Positions 1 through 9,163 are shown, counted from the stretch's first letter. The stretch is DNA of 64,000 bases from Victivallaceae bacterium (GCA_028709805.1 JAQUTL010000001.1:279489-343488), one strand, 5' to 3'. Program-made: numbers and translations. The notes: generated from the letters alone by a model not told the origin.

Positions 1-133
1 CGCCGACGCCGACCGCGCAGGAGAGCACCACCACTCCGAGCAGATCGAATTTCGCCTTGACGCCGCGGACCGCGCCGGTGACGGCGAAAACCGCGGTGCC
101 GAAAAGATCAAAGATCGTGATCAGCTGATCCAT
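1..133 (-). CDS. TRIC-type (UPF0126) membrane channel, 5' part only
   Basis: This is the first 44 codons of a membrane protein that runs off the left edge. The visible N terminus reads DQLITIFDLFGTAVFAVTGA followed by a R-G-V-K-A-K-F-D-L-L-G-V-V-V-L motif. That matches the first helix pair of the bacterial TRIC/UPF0126 (YicG) family, small trimeric cation channels of the inner membrane. It starts 4 bp downstream of the FAD dehydrogenase stop and is probably the last visible gene of the etf operon. In Acetobacterium the equivalent place is taken by a lactate permease, so this is a different companion. Family call from about 44 residues only. Confidence 0.7.
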   Translation of the reverse strand, partial: MDQLITIFDLFGTAVFAVTGAVRGVKAKFDLLGVVVLSCAVGVG

Positions 134-137
134 GTTT

Positions 138-1547
138 TCAGGCTCCGGGAATTACTTTGGACGGATTCAGGAGATTGTCCGGGTCGAACGTCTTCTTTAT
201 TCCGGAAAGCAGGCGCAGGGCGGCCGGCGACAGCGTTTCGGCAAAGTAGTTTTTTTTGGCGAAGCCGATGCCGTGTTCGCCGGAAACCTGGCCGCGCAGT
301 TCGCGCGCTTTGGCGTACAATTCTTCGAACACCGCAGACAGCGTGCGCGTCCACTCCTCCGCGTTGAGTTCATCGCGCAGAACGTAGATGTGCAGATTGC
401 CGTCTCCGGCGTGGCCGAAACTGCGGATGCGCACGCCGTAGCGCTTCTGAAGTTCGCGGGTGAACAGCACCAGTTCGGCCACATGGCCGCGCGGCACCAC
501 AACGTCGCATTCGTCCATTTCGGTGGTCGAAGCCTTGATCGCCTCAAGGAAGGCGCCGCGGGCGGCCCAGAGCGATTCGTTGCGCTCCGGCGTGTCGGAG
601 ATGAATGCGTCCGGCGCGCCGCAGGCGATACAGGTTTCGGCGGCGGCGCGGCAGGCGGTCTCCACCTCGGCTTTTTCCGCACCGTCGAAAGTCAGCAGCA
701 AATAGGCGTCGGCGGAGTGGTCGGGGAATTTGCGGAGCAGGAATTTTTCGGCGGCGAGGATCACTTCGCGCTCCATAAATTCCACCGCGGTCGGGGTCGA
801 AGCTGCCCGGATCACCTTCGGCACCGTTTCAATCGCGGTGACCAGATCGGGAAACGGGATCAGCAGACTGACCCGGCATTTCGGCAGCGGCAGCAGCCGC
901 AGCACCGCCCTGGTGACGATCGCCAGCGTGCCTTCCGAGCCGACGATCAGGTCTTTCAGGCTGTATCCGGAACTGTTTTTCACCACTTTTCCGCCGAATT
1001 CGACGATTTCGCCGGACGGCAGCACCGCCTCGACGCCGCGCACATAGTCGCGGGTGACGCCGTATTTGACGGCGCGCATTCCTCCGGCGTTGGTGCTGAT
1101 GTTGCCGCCGATGGTGGCGGTCTTTTCGCCGGGATCCGGCGGATAGAAAAAGCCGCGTTCCTCAACATATTTAGCCACATCCATCAGCAGTACGCCGGGT
1201 TCAAGCGTCAGCGTCATATTGGTTTCGTCGAGTCCGAGTATCCGGTTCATGGAGCTGAGGTCAAGCAGGATGCCGCCGCAGAGCGGAACCGCGCCGCCGA
1301 CCAGTCCGGTTCCCTGTCCGCGCGGTGTGACCGGGATTTTCCGCGCGGCGGCAAAGCGCATCACCGCCGAGACTTCGGCGGTCGACTTGGGGCGGACCAG
1401 CACCTCCGGCCGGCTTCTGGTGCCGGAGAGTTCGTCGTGACAGTAATCTTCTCCGACTTCGGCGCCGGCGACAACGCGGCGCTCATCGCATATTTCAACG
1501 AGTTTTTCAATGTCTTCGCCGGTTATTTTCTGGTAGATGGGATTCAT
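138..1547 (-). CDS. lctD: FAD-linked lactate/glycolate dehydrogenase (LctD/GlcD type)
   Basis: A 469-residue flavoprotein of the D-lactate/glycolate oxidase family. The N-terminal FAD-binding type 4 domain carries the [13 protein letters not shown] stretch near residue 90. The C-terminal half carries HAGDGNLH and [11 protein letters not shown], typical of GlcD/LctD. I start it at the ATG at 1547, which overlaps the etfA stop as ATGA; the frame stays open for 82 further upstream codons, but those lie inside etfA and are not protein-like. Placement directly after etfB and a ferredoxin-carrying etfA matches the LctBCD complex, which oxidises lactate with NAD+ by using reduced ferredoxin (electron confurcation). 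The substrate could instead be another 2-hydroxy acid such as glycolate; the sequence alone does not decide. Confidence 0.85.
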   Translation of the reverse strand: MNPIYQKITGEDIEKLVEICDERRVVAGAEVGEDYCHDELSGTRSRPEVLVRPKSTAEVSAVMRFAAARKIPVTPRGQGTGLVGGAVPLCGGILLDLSSMNRILGLDETNMTLTLEPGVLLMDVAKYVEERGFFYPPDPGEKTATIGGNISTNAGGMRAVKYGVTRDYVRGVEAVLPSGEIVEFGGKVVKNSSGYSLKDLIVGSEGTLAIVTRAVLRLLPLPKCRVSLLIPFPDLVTAIETVPKVIRAASTPTAVEFMEREVILAAEKFLLRKFPDHSADAYLLLTFDGAEKAEVETACRAAAETCIACGAPDAFISDTPERNESLWAARGAFLEAIKASTTEMDECDVVVPRGHVAELVLFTRELQKRYGVRIRSFGHAGDGNLHIYVLRDELNAEEWTRTLSAVFEELYAKARELRGQVSGEHGIGFAKKNYFAETLSPAALRLLSGIKKTFDPDNLLNPSKVIPGA

Positions 1548-2740
1548 TTCGCCGCAGCTCCTGTTTCGATTTTTGCGATGAGTTCTGGGACAATCCGGTA
1601 GATGTCGTCCACAATCGCCACGTCGGCGATTTTGAAGATGGGGGCGTCCGGGTCGGAATTGATCGCCACGATCAGCTCGGAGCCGTTCATTCCGGCCGCG
1701 AACTGGATGGCGCCGGACACGCCGCAGGTGATGATGAGTTTGGGTTTTACGGTGCGTCCGCTCAGCCCGATCTGCATTTTCGGATTGCACCATCCGGCTT
1801 CCACCAGTGCGCGGGTCGAAGCGAGGCGGCCGTTGAGCAGTCCGGCCAGTTTTTCCAGCATGGAGAGGTCTTCAGGCCGTTTTACACCGCGGCCGGCGGC
1901 GATCAGCACATCGGCCTCTTCAATGCCGGTCTCGCGGCTTTTTTCCGTGGCGGCGAGGATGGCGACCGCCGATTTGAGCTGTGCGGCGGCAAGCGTTCGC
2001 ATGGTTACTTTGCCGTTCGGCTCGCGTTTTGGCGGAATCGGAAATATTTTGTAGCGGACGGTGGCGAACTGCGGCCGGCGGTTCGGCGTGCCGATGTGAG
2101 CCATGATGTTGCCGCCGTAGGCGGGACGAATCTGTTCGAGGTCGGTATCGGGTGAAATGTCCAGAAACGTGCAGTCGGCGGTCAGCCCGGTGCGGAACCG
2201 GGCGGCGGCGCGCGGCGCCAGACTGCGGCCGGACTGGGTGCCGCCGACCAGCACAACCGCCGGACGGCGGAAGTTGATGAAATCGGTTAAAGCATTGGTA
2301 TACGGTTCGATCAGAAAATTTTCGAGTTCAGGCGCGTCGTAGCACACCACTTCGTCGGCGCCGTAGGACAGAAGCTCGTTGGCCAGCGGTTTGATGTTGT
2401 GCCCGGCCAGCATGCAGATTGTCGGCTGACCGACTTTCCCGGCCAGTTCGCCGGCCTTTCCGAGCAGTTCAAATGTGACCGGATGTATGCGCCCTTCGAC
2501 CAGCTCCGCAACCACGGCCACGCCGCGCCATTGCGATTTGTCGATCGGCGGCTCGGCGTCGTCCTCCACAAGCTCGAACGCGCCGCCGCCATTTTTGACG
2601 CAGATGCGGCACATCCGGCATCCGGAGTTGATTTCAAGTGTTCCGTCGCTGTGACATTCGATTGCGCCGAACGGACACAGCGCGGCGAGTTTTTCCGGAT
2701 CGGTTGCTTTTTCCCTGATTATTGCGATATGCGCGGACAT
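1544..2740 (-). CDS. etfA: Electron transfer flavoprotein alpha subunit with N-terminal ferredoxin-like domain
   Basis: A 398-residue EtfA. Residues 20-50 hold a cysteine cluster, C22-P and C41-x2-C44-x2-C47, which fits a single [4Fe-4S] cluster. The usual EtfA domains follow: an N-terminal alpha/beta domain with [13 protein letters not shown], then the FAD-binding C terminus with [20 protein letters not shown] and [10 protein letters not shown]. The extra cluster domain is the diagnostic feature of the LctC subunit of bifurcating/confurcating lactate dehydrogenases, where it is thought to contact ferredoxin. The gene lies 8 bp after etfB and overlaps the dehydrogenase by 4 bp, so all three are translationally coupled. 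Function of the ferredoxin domain is known from relatives and inferred here. Confidence 0.9.
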   Translation of the reverse strand: MSAHIAIIREKATDPEKLAALCPFGAIECHSDGTLEINSGCRMCRICVKNGGGAFELVEDDAEPPIDKSQWRGVAVVAELVEGRIHPVTFELLGKAGELAGKVGQPTICMLAGHNIKPLANELLSYGADEVVCYDAPELENFLIEPYTNALTDFINFRRPAVVLVGGTQSGRSLAPRAAARFRTGLTADCTFLDISPDTDLEQIRPAYGGNIMAHIGTPNRRPQFATVRYKIFPIPPKREPNGKVTMRTLAAAQLKSAVAILAATEKSRETGIEEADVLIAAGRGVKRPEDLSMLEKLAGLLNGRLASTRALVEAGWCNPKMQIGLSGRTVKPKLIITCGVSGAIQFAAGMNGSELIVAINSDPDAPIFKIADVAIVDDIYRIVPELIAKIETGAAAK

Positions 2741-2748
2741 GATGCACC

Positions 2749-3543
2749 CTAAAGTTGTTGAAGAAATTTATGAGCGGTCAGAAGTTGATGGAGTTTGTCC
2801 GCCGGAGCGTCATTGCCGCTCCATACGATGCGTTCTCCTTTGGCCTCGGGCGGAAATATCCGCTTGACCCGGGTTGGAGAGCCGGAGAGTCCGTAATGTT
2901 TTTCGTTTTTGTCCGGCAGGTCGTCCATTCCGATGCGTGTAATCGGCTGTCCGGCGGTGGCCAGCTTCAATTTGAATGACGGCAGCCGCGGCTCGAATAT
3001 ATTTTTATCCACGGTAATCAGGCACGGGAACGGCAGACGGCATCTGGCGGTCTGCAGCGGCCAGTCGATGTCCGCCACGATGGCGTCCTGAGCAATTTCG
3101 CAAATGGCGCAGACGTTGGTGACATGCGGGATGCCGAGGAACTCGGCAAGCTCGGCGCCGACTTGAGCGGTGTCGCCGTCTGTGGTCTGCCGGCCGCAGA
3201 CGATCAAATCGAAGTTTCCGGCGGCACGCAAGCCCTGACTCAGGGTATAGCCGGTAGCCAGAACGTCGGCGCCGCCGAAGCGGCGGTCGGAGAGCAGTAC
3301 GGCGCGGTCGGCACCCATCATGAACGCCTCGCGGAGCACGGCCTCGGCCTGCGGCGGCCCCATGGTGACGGCGGTGAGTTCGGCTCCGGCCGCCTCTTTG
3401 ATGCGCATCGCGGTCTCTATGGCGTAGAGATCGAACGGATTCATTTTAGTTGAGGCGCCGTCGCGTTTCAATGTTCCGGTCTCCGGATCGATTTCAACCT
3501 GAGCGGTTCCCGGAACCTGCTTGATGCAGACTGCGATTTTCAT
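2749..3543 (-). CDS. etfB: Electron transfer flavoprotein beta subunit
   Basis: A 264-residue EtfB. It opens with MKIAVCIKQVPGT, carries the family signature around residues 110-135 (ICGRQTTDGDTAQVGAELAE) and ends with an arm-like tail. In bifurcating ETFs this subunit binds the second FAD that splits electrons. It is the first gene of the etfB-etfA-lctD operon. A GGGGAA ribosome site lies about 10 nt before the ATG, and a TTGAAA-17-TAATTT promoter sits 48-77 bp upstream. Confidence 0.92.
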   Translation of the reverse strand: MKIAVCIKQVPGTAQVEIDPETGTLKRDGASTKMNPFDLYAIETAMRIKEAAGAELTAVTMGPPQAEAVLREAFMMGADRAVLLSDRRFGGADVLATGYTLSQGLRAAGNFDLIVCGRQTTDGDTAQVGAELAEFLGIPHVTNVCAICEIAQDAIVADIDWPLQTARCRLPFPCLITVDKNIFEPRLPSFKLKLATAGQPITRIGMDDLPDKNEKHYGLSGSPTRVKRIFPPEAKGERIVWSGNDAPADKLHQLLTAHKFLQQL

Positions 3544-3591
3544 GACCGATATTCCCCTGTTTTATACCGCGTTTTAATGTCTTGCACGGAT

Positions 3592-3620
3592 AAATTATCA
3601 CTTAAAACAACTGTTTTCAA
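3592..3620 (-). promoter_or_regulatory. Putative sigma-70 promoter of the etf/lct operon
   Basis: Read on the minus strand, TTGAAA (3620-3615), 17-bp spacer, TAATTT (3597-3592). It sits in the gap between the divergent etfB and metallo-hydrolase genes and gives a leader of roughly 40 nt. Consensus match only. Confidence 0.55.
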
Positions 3621-3670
3621 GCCGGAGCAATTTGATTTCAACGGTTTTAGGCTGTAGTTTAAATGGCTGT

Positions 3671-4804
3671 ATGAAGACAAAAAACAAAAAAATTCTTAAA
3701 GTGATTCTCGCGGTCGTCGGAGGATTGCTGCTGATTGTCGGAGTAATCTGCGTTGAACTCTGGCACGAAATGGGGGAAACTCCGTCCGCTGCGGCTGCGG
3801 CGGAATTTGAAGGGTTGCCCAACTATGCGGACGGCAGGTTCCACAACACGGAGCAGATGGACCAGTCCACTCCGCCGCCGGAGGGCGGAACGGCGGTCGG
3901 AAAACGGCCGAAAATCTGGCGGATGATTTTTGCCGGCAATTCGCCGGAGAAAGAGATCCCGACGGTAAAACTTTCGGCCTCCGATTTTTCCGCCGCGCCA
4001 AACAAGGATGCGGCCGCGGTGCGCTGGTTCGGCCATTCGTCGCTGTTGTTTGAACTCAACGGCGCCAGATTCATGGTTGATCCAGTGTTCGGCAACGCGG
4101 CGCCGATACCATTTGCCGTCCGGCGCTATGTCGATCCGCCGCTGGTTCGTCGCGACCTGCCCAAACTGGACTTCGTCATCATCACACACGATCACTACGA
4201 CCATCTTGAATATCAGACCATAGCCATGCTGCGCGGCTCGGAGACCGAGTTCATCTGTCCGCTTGGCGTCGGCGCGCGGCTGCGCGGCTGGCTGATCAAG
4301 CCGGAGAAGATTCATGAACTCAACTGGGGGGAAAGTCTGGTGGTCAACGGCGTGATGGTGGCGGCGCGCGAGGCACGCCATTTTTCCGGCCGGACATTCG
4401 AGGATCGCAACCGGACGCTGTGGGCGTCCTTCATTGTCGCCGGCGGCGGTAAAAAACTGTTCATCTCCGGTGACGGCGGCTACGGCGGACATTTCAGCAA
4501 AATCGGCGAAGCCGACGGCCCGTTCGACTATGTTTTTATGGAAATCGACGCATGGAACGGCAACTGGCGGAACAATCATATTTTCCCGGATGACGCGGTG
4601 CGCGCGGTGCGCGAACTGCGCGGCGCAAAAATGGTTCCGGTGCATTGGTCGGTGTTCAATCTGGCCGATCATCCGTGGGATGAGTCGATCGGCATGGTCG
4701 CCGCCGCCGCCGACCGTGAAGGCGTTGAACTGGTCACCCCGGTGATCGGGGCAAAACTTGACCTGAACATCCCGGAATCCGAACGCTGGTGGCTTGACCG
4801 GTGA
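3671..4804 (+). CDS. Membrane-anchored metallo-beta-lactamase-fold hydrolase (NAPE-PLD/UlaG-like)
   Basis: A 377-residue protein with an N-terminal hydrophobic segment (about residues 8-28) that should anchor it in the membrane with the catalytic domain outside. The metal-binding motif THDHYDH is near residue 171. Later histidines and aspartates (ISGDGGYGGHF, VPVHW) complete the two-metal site of the beta-lactamase superfamily domain-2 type found in N-acyl-phosphatidylethanolamine phospholipase D-like enzymes. An in-frame TTG lies 39 bp upstream, but the ATG at 3671 gives the cleaner signal anchor. The substrate is unknown; a lipid or a periplasmic phosphodiester is plausible. Monocistronic, convergent with the serine hydrolase downstream. 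Confidence 0.8.
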   Translation: MKTKNKKILKVILAVVGGLLLIVGVICVELWHEMGETPSAAAAAEFEGLPNYADGRFHNTEQMDQSTPPPEGGTAVGKRPKIWRMIFAGNSPEKEIPTVKLSASDFSAAPNKDAAAVRWFGHSSLLFELNGARFMVDPVFGNAAPIPFAVRRYVDPPLVRRDLPKLDFVIITHDHYDHLEYQTIAMLRGSETEFICPLGVGARLRGWLIKPEKIHELNWGESLVVNGVMVAAREARHFSGRTFEDRNRTLWASFIVAGGGKKLFISGDGGYGGHFSKIGEADGPFDYVFMEIDAWNGNWRNNHIFPDDAVRAVRELRGAKMVPVHWSVFNLADHPWDESIGMVAAAADREGVELVTPVIGAKLDLNIPESERWWLDR

Positions 4805-4834
4805 AGCGCAATCGCATGGCGGAACAATAGCGGT

Positions 4835-6013
4835 TCAGCGCTCGTCGCCCGCTTTTCCGGAGGCGGCCGCGTTTCTTACCGCGGCGACCGCTTCGTTCTG
4901 AAATTCCGTCATTCGATTGACCTGAAATCCGAAGTCGCCAGAAAAATCGCAGAGATTGACAACCAAACACCACGCCAGATCAAGTTCCGGATTGTAATAA
5001 ACCATGGAATAATAGCCGTTGAAAGCGCCGTCATTGCCGAATCCTGATCCTTTGCTCATCACGCCGAGACCGTAACTTTCGCCCGGCGGCGGCAGCATCG
5101 AATATCCCGGACCGCGGTTGAACAGCAGACGGACGAAGCGCGTCATGTCGCGCGGGGTGGAGATCATGTCGCCGGAGCCGATGAACACCGTCGGATTGCG
5201 TTCGGTGGCGGAGACGACCGCGCCGGACGTGCGGTCGCTCCATTTGTATCCGCGGATGAAAGGTTCCGGCAACCCGCGGTCATCGCCGCCGGCCGGAAAA
5301 AAGGTGGAGGGCAGATCGAACGGCTCGATAATGTGTTCATTGATATATTGTCCGGCGGAACAACCGGCGGCTCGCTCAATGATTTTGGCGAGCAGCGCGT
5401 AGTTCATGTTGCAGTAATTTCCGCCGCCCGGAGGGGAGGCCTGCAGCCGGAGCCGACCGATGAGTGAGAAATATTCGTCGCAGGTAAAGTTGTGGCAGGG
5501 ATCGCTTTCCTGAACAAAGTCGGTGTAGTCGCGCCCGGCGAATGCGACGCCGGAGTTGTCGGGAATCGCGGAATTGGTGGGATCGAAAATCCCGCTTTTA
5601 TGATTGAGCAGCATGTGAACGGTGATGCGGTCGCCGTCCGGCACGGCATAGTCGGGCGGAATCAGCGGAACAATGTTGCCGTCCAGCGCGAAAGCGCCGT
5701 CCGCGATCAGCTGCGCGGCGGCGGCGGCGGTAAACATCTTGGTACAGCTGGCAATGCGGAAAAAATGATCGGGGCCGCATTTCCGGATGTTGCCGGAAAT
5801 GACGGACAGTTCTTCGCCGCGCATGGAAAAATACCCGAAAGCGCCCACGCCGTCCGGGATGCCGGTGTCGCGGAAGATGTCGACCAGCGCCACATTCAGC
5901 CGTTCCTGAAGATACGCCGAGCAGCATTCAAGCGGCTGCGGCGTCCAATCCGCCGCAGCCGCCGGCGACAGAAGAAGCATGACGGCGGAACCCGCGGCGA
6001 TGAGGCGTTTCAT
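4835..6013 (-). CDS. Exported class C beta-lactamase-like serine hydrolase
   Basis: A 392-residue protein with a signal peptide (cleavage probably near the AAAA-DW junction, residue 20). The catalytic SxxK tetrad is S89-C-T-K92, and a Y-C-N motif near residue 205 stands for the usual Y-x-N; both are hallmarks of the beta-lactamase/D,D-peptidase (serpin-like EstB) family. I chose the ATG at 6013 because it overlaps the upstream stop as ATGA. It could be an esterase or a peptidoglycan D-amino-acid hydrolase; many members of this family are not drug-inactivating enzymes. Cotranscribed with the pyruvyl transferase gene. Confidence 0.8.
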   Translation of the reverse strand: MKRLIAAGSAVMLLLSPAAAADWTPQPLECCSAYLQERLNVALVDIFRDTGIPDGVGAFGYFSMRGEELSVISGNIRKCGPDHFFRIASCTKMFTAAAAAQLIADGAFALDGNIVPLIPPDYAVPDGDRITVHMLLNHKSGIFDPTNSAIPDNSGVAFAGRDYTDFVQESDPCHNFTCDEYFSLIGRLRLQASPPGGGNYCNMNYALLAKIIERAAGCSAGQYINEHIIEPFDLPSTFFPAGGDDRGLPEPFIRGYKWSDRTSGAVVSATERNPTVFIGSGDMISTPRDMTRFVRLLFNRGPGYSMLPPPGESYGLGVMSKGSGFGNDGAFNGYYSMVYYNPELDLAWCLVVNLCDFSGDFGFQVNRMTEFQNEAVAAVRNAAASGKAGDER

Positions 6014-6834
6014 TTGAACGGCCATGCGTCAAGCAGGCGTCCGCGGATATCGTCAACCATCGTCCGGGTTATCCGGCAGCCGGCGGCAATGGCGGAGGGC
6101 AGCGGCGGATTCTTAACCGCGTCCTCCAGATCAAGCGGAGCTTCGGGCAAGACCGGAAACGCCGAATAATAATCGTCATATTTGAAGTCTCCGCCGCGCA
6201 CTTTCCCGGAATGGCGGATGCGGCGGTTTGGCACTCCCAGCGCGTCCGCCGCGATCAGCCCGTGAAGCGAAGATGAAACCACGGTTTCGCATTCGGCGAT
6301 TTCCCGGATGATCTCGTCCACCGGGCTTAACACGCTGATCATTTTTGCGCCGGGAACCGCGGCGGCGATGTTTTTATATTCGGCCATGTCCAGTTCGCGG
6401 TAGTGCGGAATCACGCCGAGAGTGTATTTTTTTTCAACCGGAGAATCCAGCAGCCGGTCAAACAGCAGTCCGGCGTCACCGGTCGGCACCGGAAACTTTT
6501 TCCCGGTCACCCGCTCAAGCTCGGCTTTGGAAAGTTCTCCGCGCAGTGCCGCCACTTTGAACCGGCGCACCGGCAGCACGCCGGGCGCCGGCCGGTACAT
6601 GAATCCCGATCCCCAGATCACAATTTCCGGGAGCAGGTTTTTGAGCATGGCCTTCAACCGGTTGTGACGGTCCGGCGCAACTTTTCCCAGAATGCTGCCG
6701 ATGGCGAAAAGCTCGGCGTTGCGGTAATGGGCGTGTTCGACCTTGCAGTTGAAAAGCCGTTCGATCAGCAATGGGCAGGCGGCGTCTCCGAAGTTGGGAT
6801 GCCGGGCGGAGTGGTAAAGTTTTATGGTTCGCAT
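6010..6834 (-). CDS. Polysaccharide pyruvyl transferase family protein
   Basis: A 274-residue protein. The N terminus HSARHPNFGDAACPLLIERLF and the later SSSLHGLIAADALGVPNRRI stretch are characteristic of the polysaccharide pyruvyl transferase superfamily, which adds ketal pyruvate to exopolysaccharide or cell-wall sugars from phosphoenolpyruvate. I reject a start at 6897 because the extra codons run into the tRNA; the ATG at 6834 has AGGAA upstream. The partner sugar is not known, and no polysaccharide cluster surrounds it here. Confidence 0.85.
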   Translation of the reverse strand: MRTIKLYHSARHPNFGDAACPLLIERLFNCKVEHAHYRNAELFAIGSILGKVAPDRHNRLKAMLKNLLPEIVIWGSGFMYRPAPGVLPVRRFKVAALRGELSKAELERVTGKKFPVPTGDAGLLFDRLLDSPVEKKYTLGVIPHYRELDMAEYKNIAAAVPGAKMISVLSPVDEIIREIAECETVVSSSLHGLIAADALGVPNRRIRHSGKVRGGDFKYDDYYSAFPVLPEAPLDLEDAVKNPPLPSAIAAGCRITRTMVDDIRGRLLDAWPFK

Positions 6835-6864
6835 AAAAGGATTCCGTTCCTGAAGATAAAAAAA

Positions 6865-6940
6865 TGGTACCGGGTATTGGATTTGAACCAATGACACGTG
6901 GATTATGATTCCACTGCTCTACCGACTGAGCTAACCCGGC
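6865..6940 (-). tRNA. tRNA-Met (CAT), elongator type
   Basis: A 76-nt cloverleaf on the minus strand: acceptor GCCGGGT/ACCCGGT with a G-U closing pair, D stem GCTC/GAGC, anticodon stem GTGGA/TCCAC with loop ATCATAA (anticodon CAT), T arm ATTGG-TTCAAAT-CCAAT, discriminator A and an encoded CCA. The GGAATCATAATCC anticodon arm is typical of elongator Met; tRNA-Ile2 (lysidine) is the alternative for a CAT anticodon but fits less well. Confidence 0.93.
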
Positions 6941-6951
6941 ACTGCGCTATT

Positions 6952-6979
6952 AAGATAATCCGCTTCCCTCAAAATGCAA
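6952..6979 (-). promoter_or_regulatory. Putative promoter of tRNA-Met
   Basis: Minus strand TTGCAT (6979-6974), 16-bp spacer, TATCTT (6957-6952), ending 12 bp before the mature tRNA 5' end. Position and spacing fit a tRNA promoter in the ligA-tRNA gap. Confidence 0.5.
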
Positions 6980-6999
6980 ATCGGAGCGGAAATTTTTTT

Positions 7000-8997
7000 T
7001 CAAAAAAGTTCAAGCTGTTCCGGTCGACCGGTGTCTCCGGCGCCGCCAAGCTTGTTTTCCGGTGCGGCTCCTGCGTCATCCGGATTGTTTTCCGGCGCGG
7101 CTCCGGCGCCGACCGGTTCAGCGGCGGATTCCCCGCTCTCCGCAGCATCGTTCACCGGAGTTTTTTCCAGCGACGTAAGAAAATCCGGCAACTCCATAAT
7201 CTTCACGCCAAGCTTTTTCGCCTTTACTGTCTTGGAGCTTTTGCTGCCGATGTCGTCCGTTACCAGCAGGGAAAGCGACGAAGTCACCGAATCTGCCGCC
7301 GCATAGCCGTGCTTTGCGGCCAATTCTTCGTAATATGAACGCTTTTCCGGCATTTTTCCGGTGAAGCACACGGTTGGCCGGCCGACGTCGCCGGCGGACT
7401 CCAATGCGGTTCGTTTCAGGTCGACCGCCGCGAGCAGTTCGGCGATGAGCGGCGCTTCGGCGTGAAGCACCTCGGAGACCGCCCTGGCACGTTCGTCGCC
7501 GATTGACGGAACGGTTTTCAGTTCGTCCGCCGACAGTCCGGAAAGTTTTTCAAGCGGATAATGGCGCAGCAGAACTTTTGCCACATTCAAGCCGATGTGC
7601 GGAATGTTCAGCGCGGCCAGAAAACGGTAGTCGGGCGCGGTGCGGGCGCTTTCGATCTCGGCGGCAAGATTGGCGGCCGACTTGTCGGCAAAACTGTCCA
7701 GTGTCAGTATCTCGGCCTTGGTCAGCCGGAAAATGTCGGCTAAAGTGCGGACGCGCAGCGCCGTCATCATTTTTCGCAGCGTGGGTTCGCCCAGCCGTTC
7801 GATGCCGAAGTTTTTTACCGCGTCGGCCAGTTTCTGAAGGTTGGTTTCAAAACACTCAGGATTGACGCAGCAAAGCTCCGGACCCTTTCGCACCAGCGGC
7901 GATCCGCAGCCGGGGCAGCGGTCGATCATAATGTTTCGCCGGTTGCTTCCAGCTTCGCGGCTGACGATATAGGGTATCACGTCTCCGGCGCGTTCCACGG
8001 TGACGATGTCGTGCAGTTGCAGGTCCATGTCGATTATATTCTGGGCGTTGTGAAGCGTGGCGCGCCTGATGGTCACGCCGCCGATCTCCACCGGGGAAAG
8101 CTCGGCCACCGGAGTCAGCGCGCTTTTCCCGAAACTCCATTCAACGCCGACAAGTTCGGTTTCGCGTCTGATCCCGGAAAATTTGAAAGCAATCTGGCCG
8201 CGCGGATGGTGACTGGTGGCGCCGAGCGAATCGGAATAGACGGCGTCGGCAAGTTTGAACACCACCCCGTCGGTCGGATACGGAAGCGCCTCGACTTCGG
8301 CCACCAGATCGGCAAACCGCCCGGTTAATTCCTCCATCCTTATTTTGTGCGACTTCAGCCCGTAGTCCGCCAGCGTGATCTTGGCGTGCTGGCGCACCAT
8401 GTCCGAAATGTCCTTCAATCCCATGATGCCGGCCACGGCGTTGCGCGAGTTCTTGTACGCGCCGCCGCCGCGTTTGACGATGTTGCGGTAGATTGTGGAA
8501 AAGTCATCGTCTCGGATCACAAGTTCGCCGCGCGCCGGGCGGTCAAGCGGACCGGTGTAGCCGGGGGACTCCAGCTCGATCAGCGGAATTTTGTCGGTAA
8601 TGTCCTCGCCGTAGGTTCCGTCGCCGCGGGTGGCGAGAATGCGGCCGTCGAAATACGCCGAAATGCCGTCGTATTTCGGCTGAACCAGCAAAGGTTCGTT
8701 TTTGTCGCGGACACACTTCTCCGCCCAGGCGACAACCTCGTCCAGACTGTACGCCTTGTCCAGCGACAGCATCGGCTCGGCCAGTTTTATTTTTCCGCCG
8801 GCGGTCTCCGCGTTCACTGCGTGAACGGCCTCCAGCAGCGGATGGCCGGGAACGCGGCGGCGCAGTTCGATCAGCAGCGCGTCGTATTGATCGTCGCTTA
8901 TTTCCGGACTGTGCAGCTCCCAGTACAGCCGGTTGTGGTGTTCAATTTCGGCGGTAAGTTGGTCGAGCGTCAGTTTTTCAAGTTCGCATTTTTCCAT
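7000..8997 (-). CDS. ligA: NAD+-dependent DNA ligase
   Basis: A 665-residue LigA, close to the usual length. Domain order: N-terminal Ia (HHNRLYWELHSPEISDDQYDALL), adenylation domain with the lysine motif K-Y-D-G in place of the common K-x-D-G form (near residue 104), OB fold with GGVTIRRATLHN and RAGDVIPYI, a four-cysteine zinc finger (CPGCGSP...CCVNPEC), helix-hairpin-helix repeats, a BRCT domain (VCFTGKMPEKRSYYEELAAKHG), then a low-complexity tail that contains a short tandem duplication. It seals nicks in replication and repair. The ATG has no Shine-Dalgarno but a strong promoter only 8 bp upstream, which suggests a leaderless mRNA. Confidence 0.95.
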   Translation of the reverse strand: MEKCELEKLTLDQLTAEIEHHNRLYWELHSPEISDDQYDALLIELRRRVPGHPLLEAVHAVNAETAGGKIKLAEPMLSLDKAYSLDEVVAWAEKCVRDKNEPLLVQPKYDGISAYFDGRILATRGDGTYGEDITDKIPLIELESPGYTGPLDRPARGELVIRDDDFSTIYRNIVKRGGGAYKNSRNAVAGIMGLKDISDMVRQHAKITLADYGLKSHKIRMEELTGRFADLVAEVEALPYPTDGVVFKLADAVYSDSLGATSHHPRGQIAFKFSGIRRETELVGVEWSFGKSALTPVAELSPVEIGGVTIRRATLHNAQNIIDMDLQLHDIVTVERAGDVIPYIVSREAGSNRRNIMIDRCPGCGSPLVRKGPELCCVNPECFETNLQKLADAVKNFGIERLGEPTLRKMMTALRVRTLADIFRLTKAEILTLDSFADKSAANLAAEIESARTAPDYRFLAALNIPHIGLNVAKVLLRHYPLEKLSGLSADELKTVPSIGDERARAVSEVLHAEAPLIAELLAAVDLKRTALESAGDVGRPTVCFTGKMPEKRSYYEELAAKHGYAAADSVTSSLSLLVTDDIGSKSSKTVKAKKLGVKIMELPDFLTSLEKTPVNDAAESGESAAEPVGAGAAPENNPDDAGAAPENKLGGAGDTGRPEQLELF
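7052..7104. repeat. Two 20-bp direct repeats, 33-bp period, inside the ligA tail
   Basis: Copies at 7052-7071 and 7085-7104 share 19 of 20 bases (TTGTTTTCCGGnGCGGCTCC). They encode the repeated GAAPEN segment after the BRCT domain. The reading frame is kept. Confidence 0.8.
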
Positions 8998-9005
8998 AAT
9001 GCACT

Positions 9006-9034
9006 AATATATCACCGTTGAGCGCGGTTTTCAA
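9006..9034 (-). promoter_or_regulatory. Putative ligA promoter, leaderless geometry
   Basis: Minus strand TTGAAA (9034-9029), 17-bp spacer, TATATT (9011-9006). Only 8 bp separate the -10 from the ATG at 8997, so the transcript would start within a few bases of the start codon. Confidence 0.6.
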
Positions 9035-9100
9035 CCGAACAAAAACCGCATGAGGACGGTCTAATATCAAAAATATCCGGTTAATTTGCCCTCGCCATGC

Positions 9101-9129
9101 TTGCGGCGACGGCGAAATATGTATATATT
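9101..9129 (+). promoter_or_regulatory. Putative promoter of the type II secretion operon
   Basis: TTGCGG (9101-9106), 17-bp spacer, TATATT (9124-9129), about 35 bp before the first gene, whose ATG has a GGAG ribosome site. Confidence 0.5.
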
Positions 9130-9163
9130 ACATAAAAACGCAGAATAACGGAACGCGGAGATT

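Noticed and set aside
132..1601. Long plus-strand open frame opposite the FAD dehydrogenase
   Set aside because: Residue composition is that of a shadow frame (Arg/Gly/Phe rich, no motif); the minus strand encodes a clear GlcD/LctD protein.
6834..6897. N-terminal extension of the pyruvyl transferase
   Set aside because: It would translate part of the tRNA-Met gene; family similarity begins only after the ATG at 6834.
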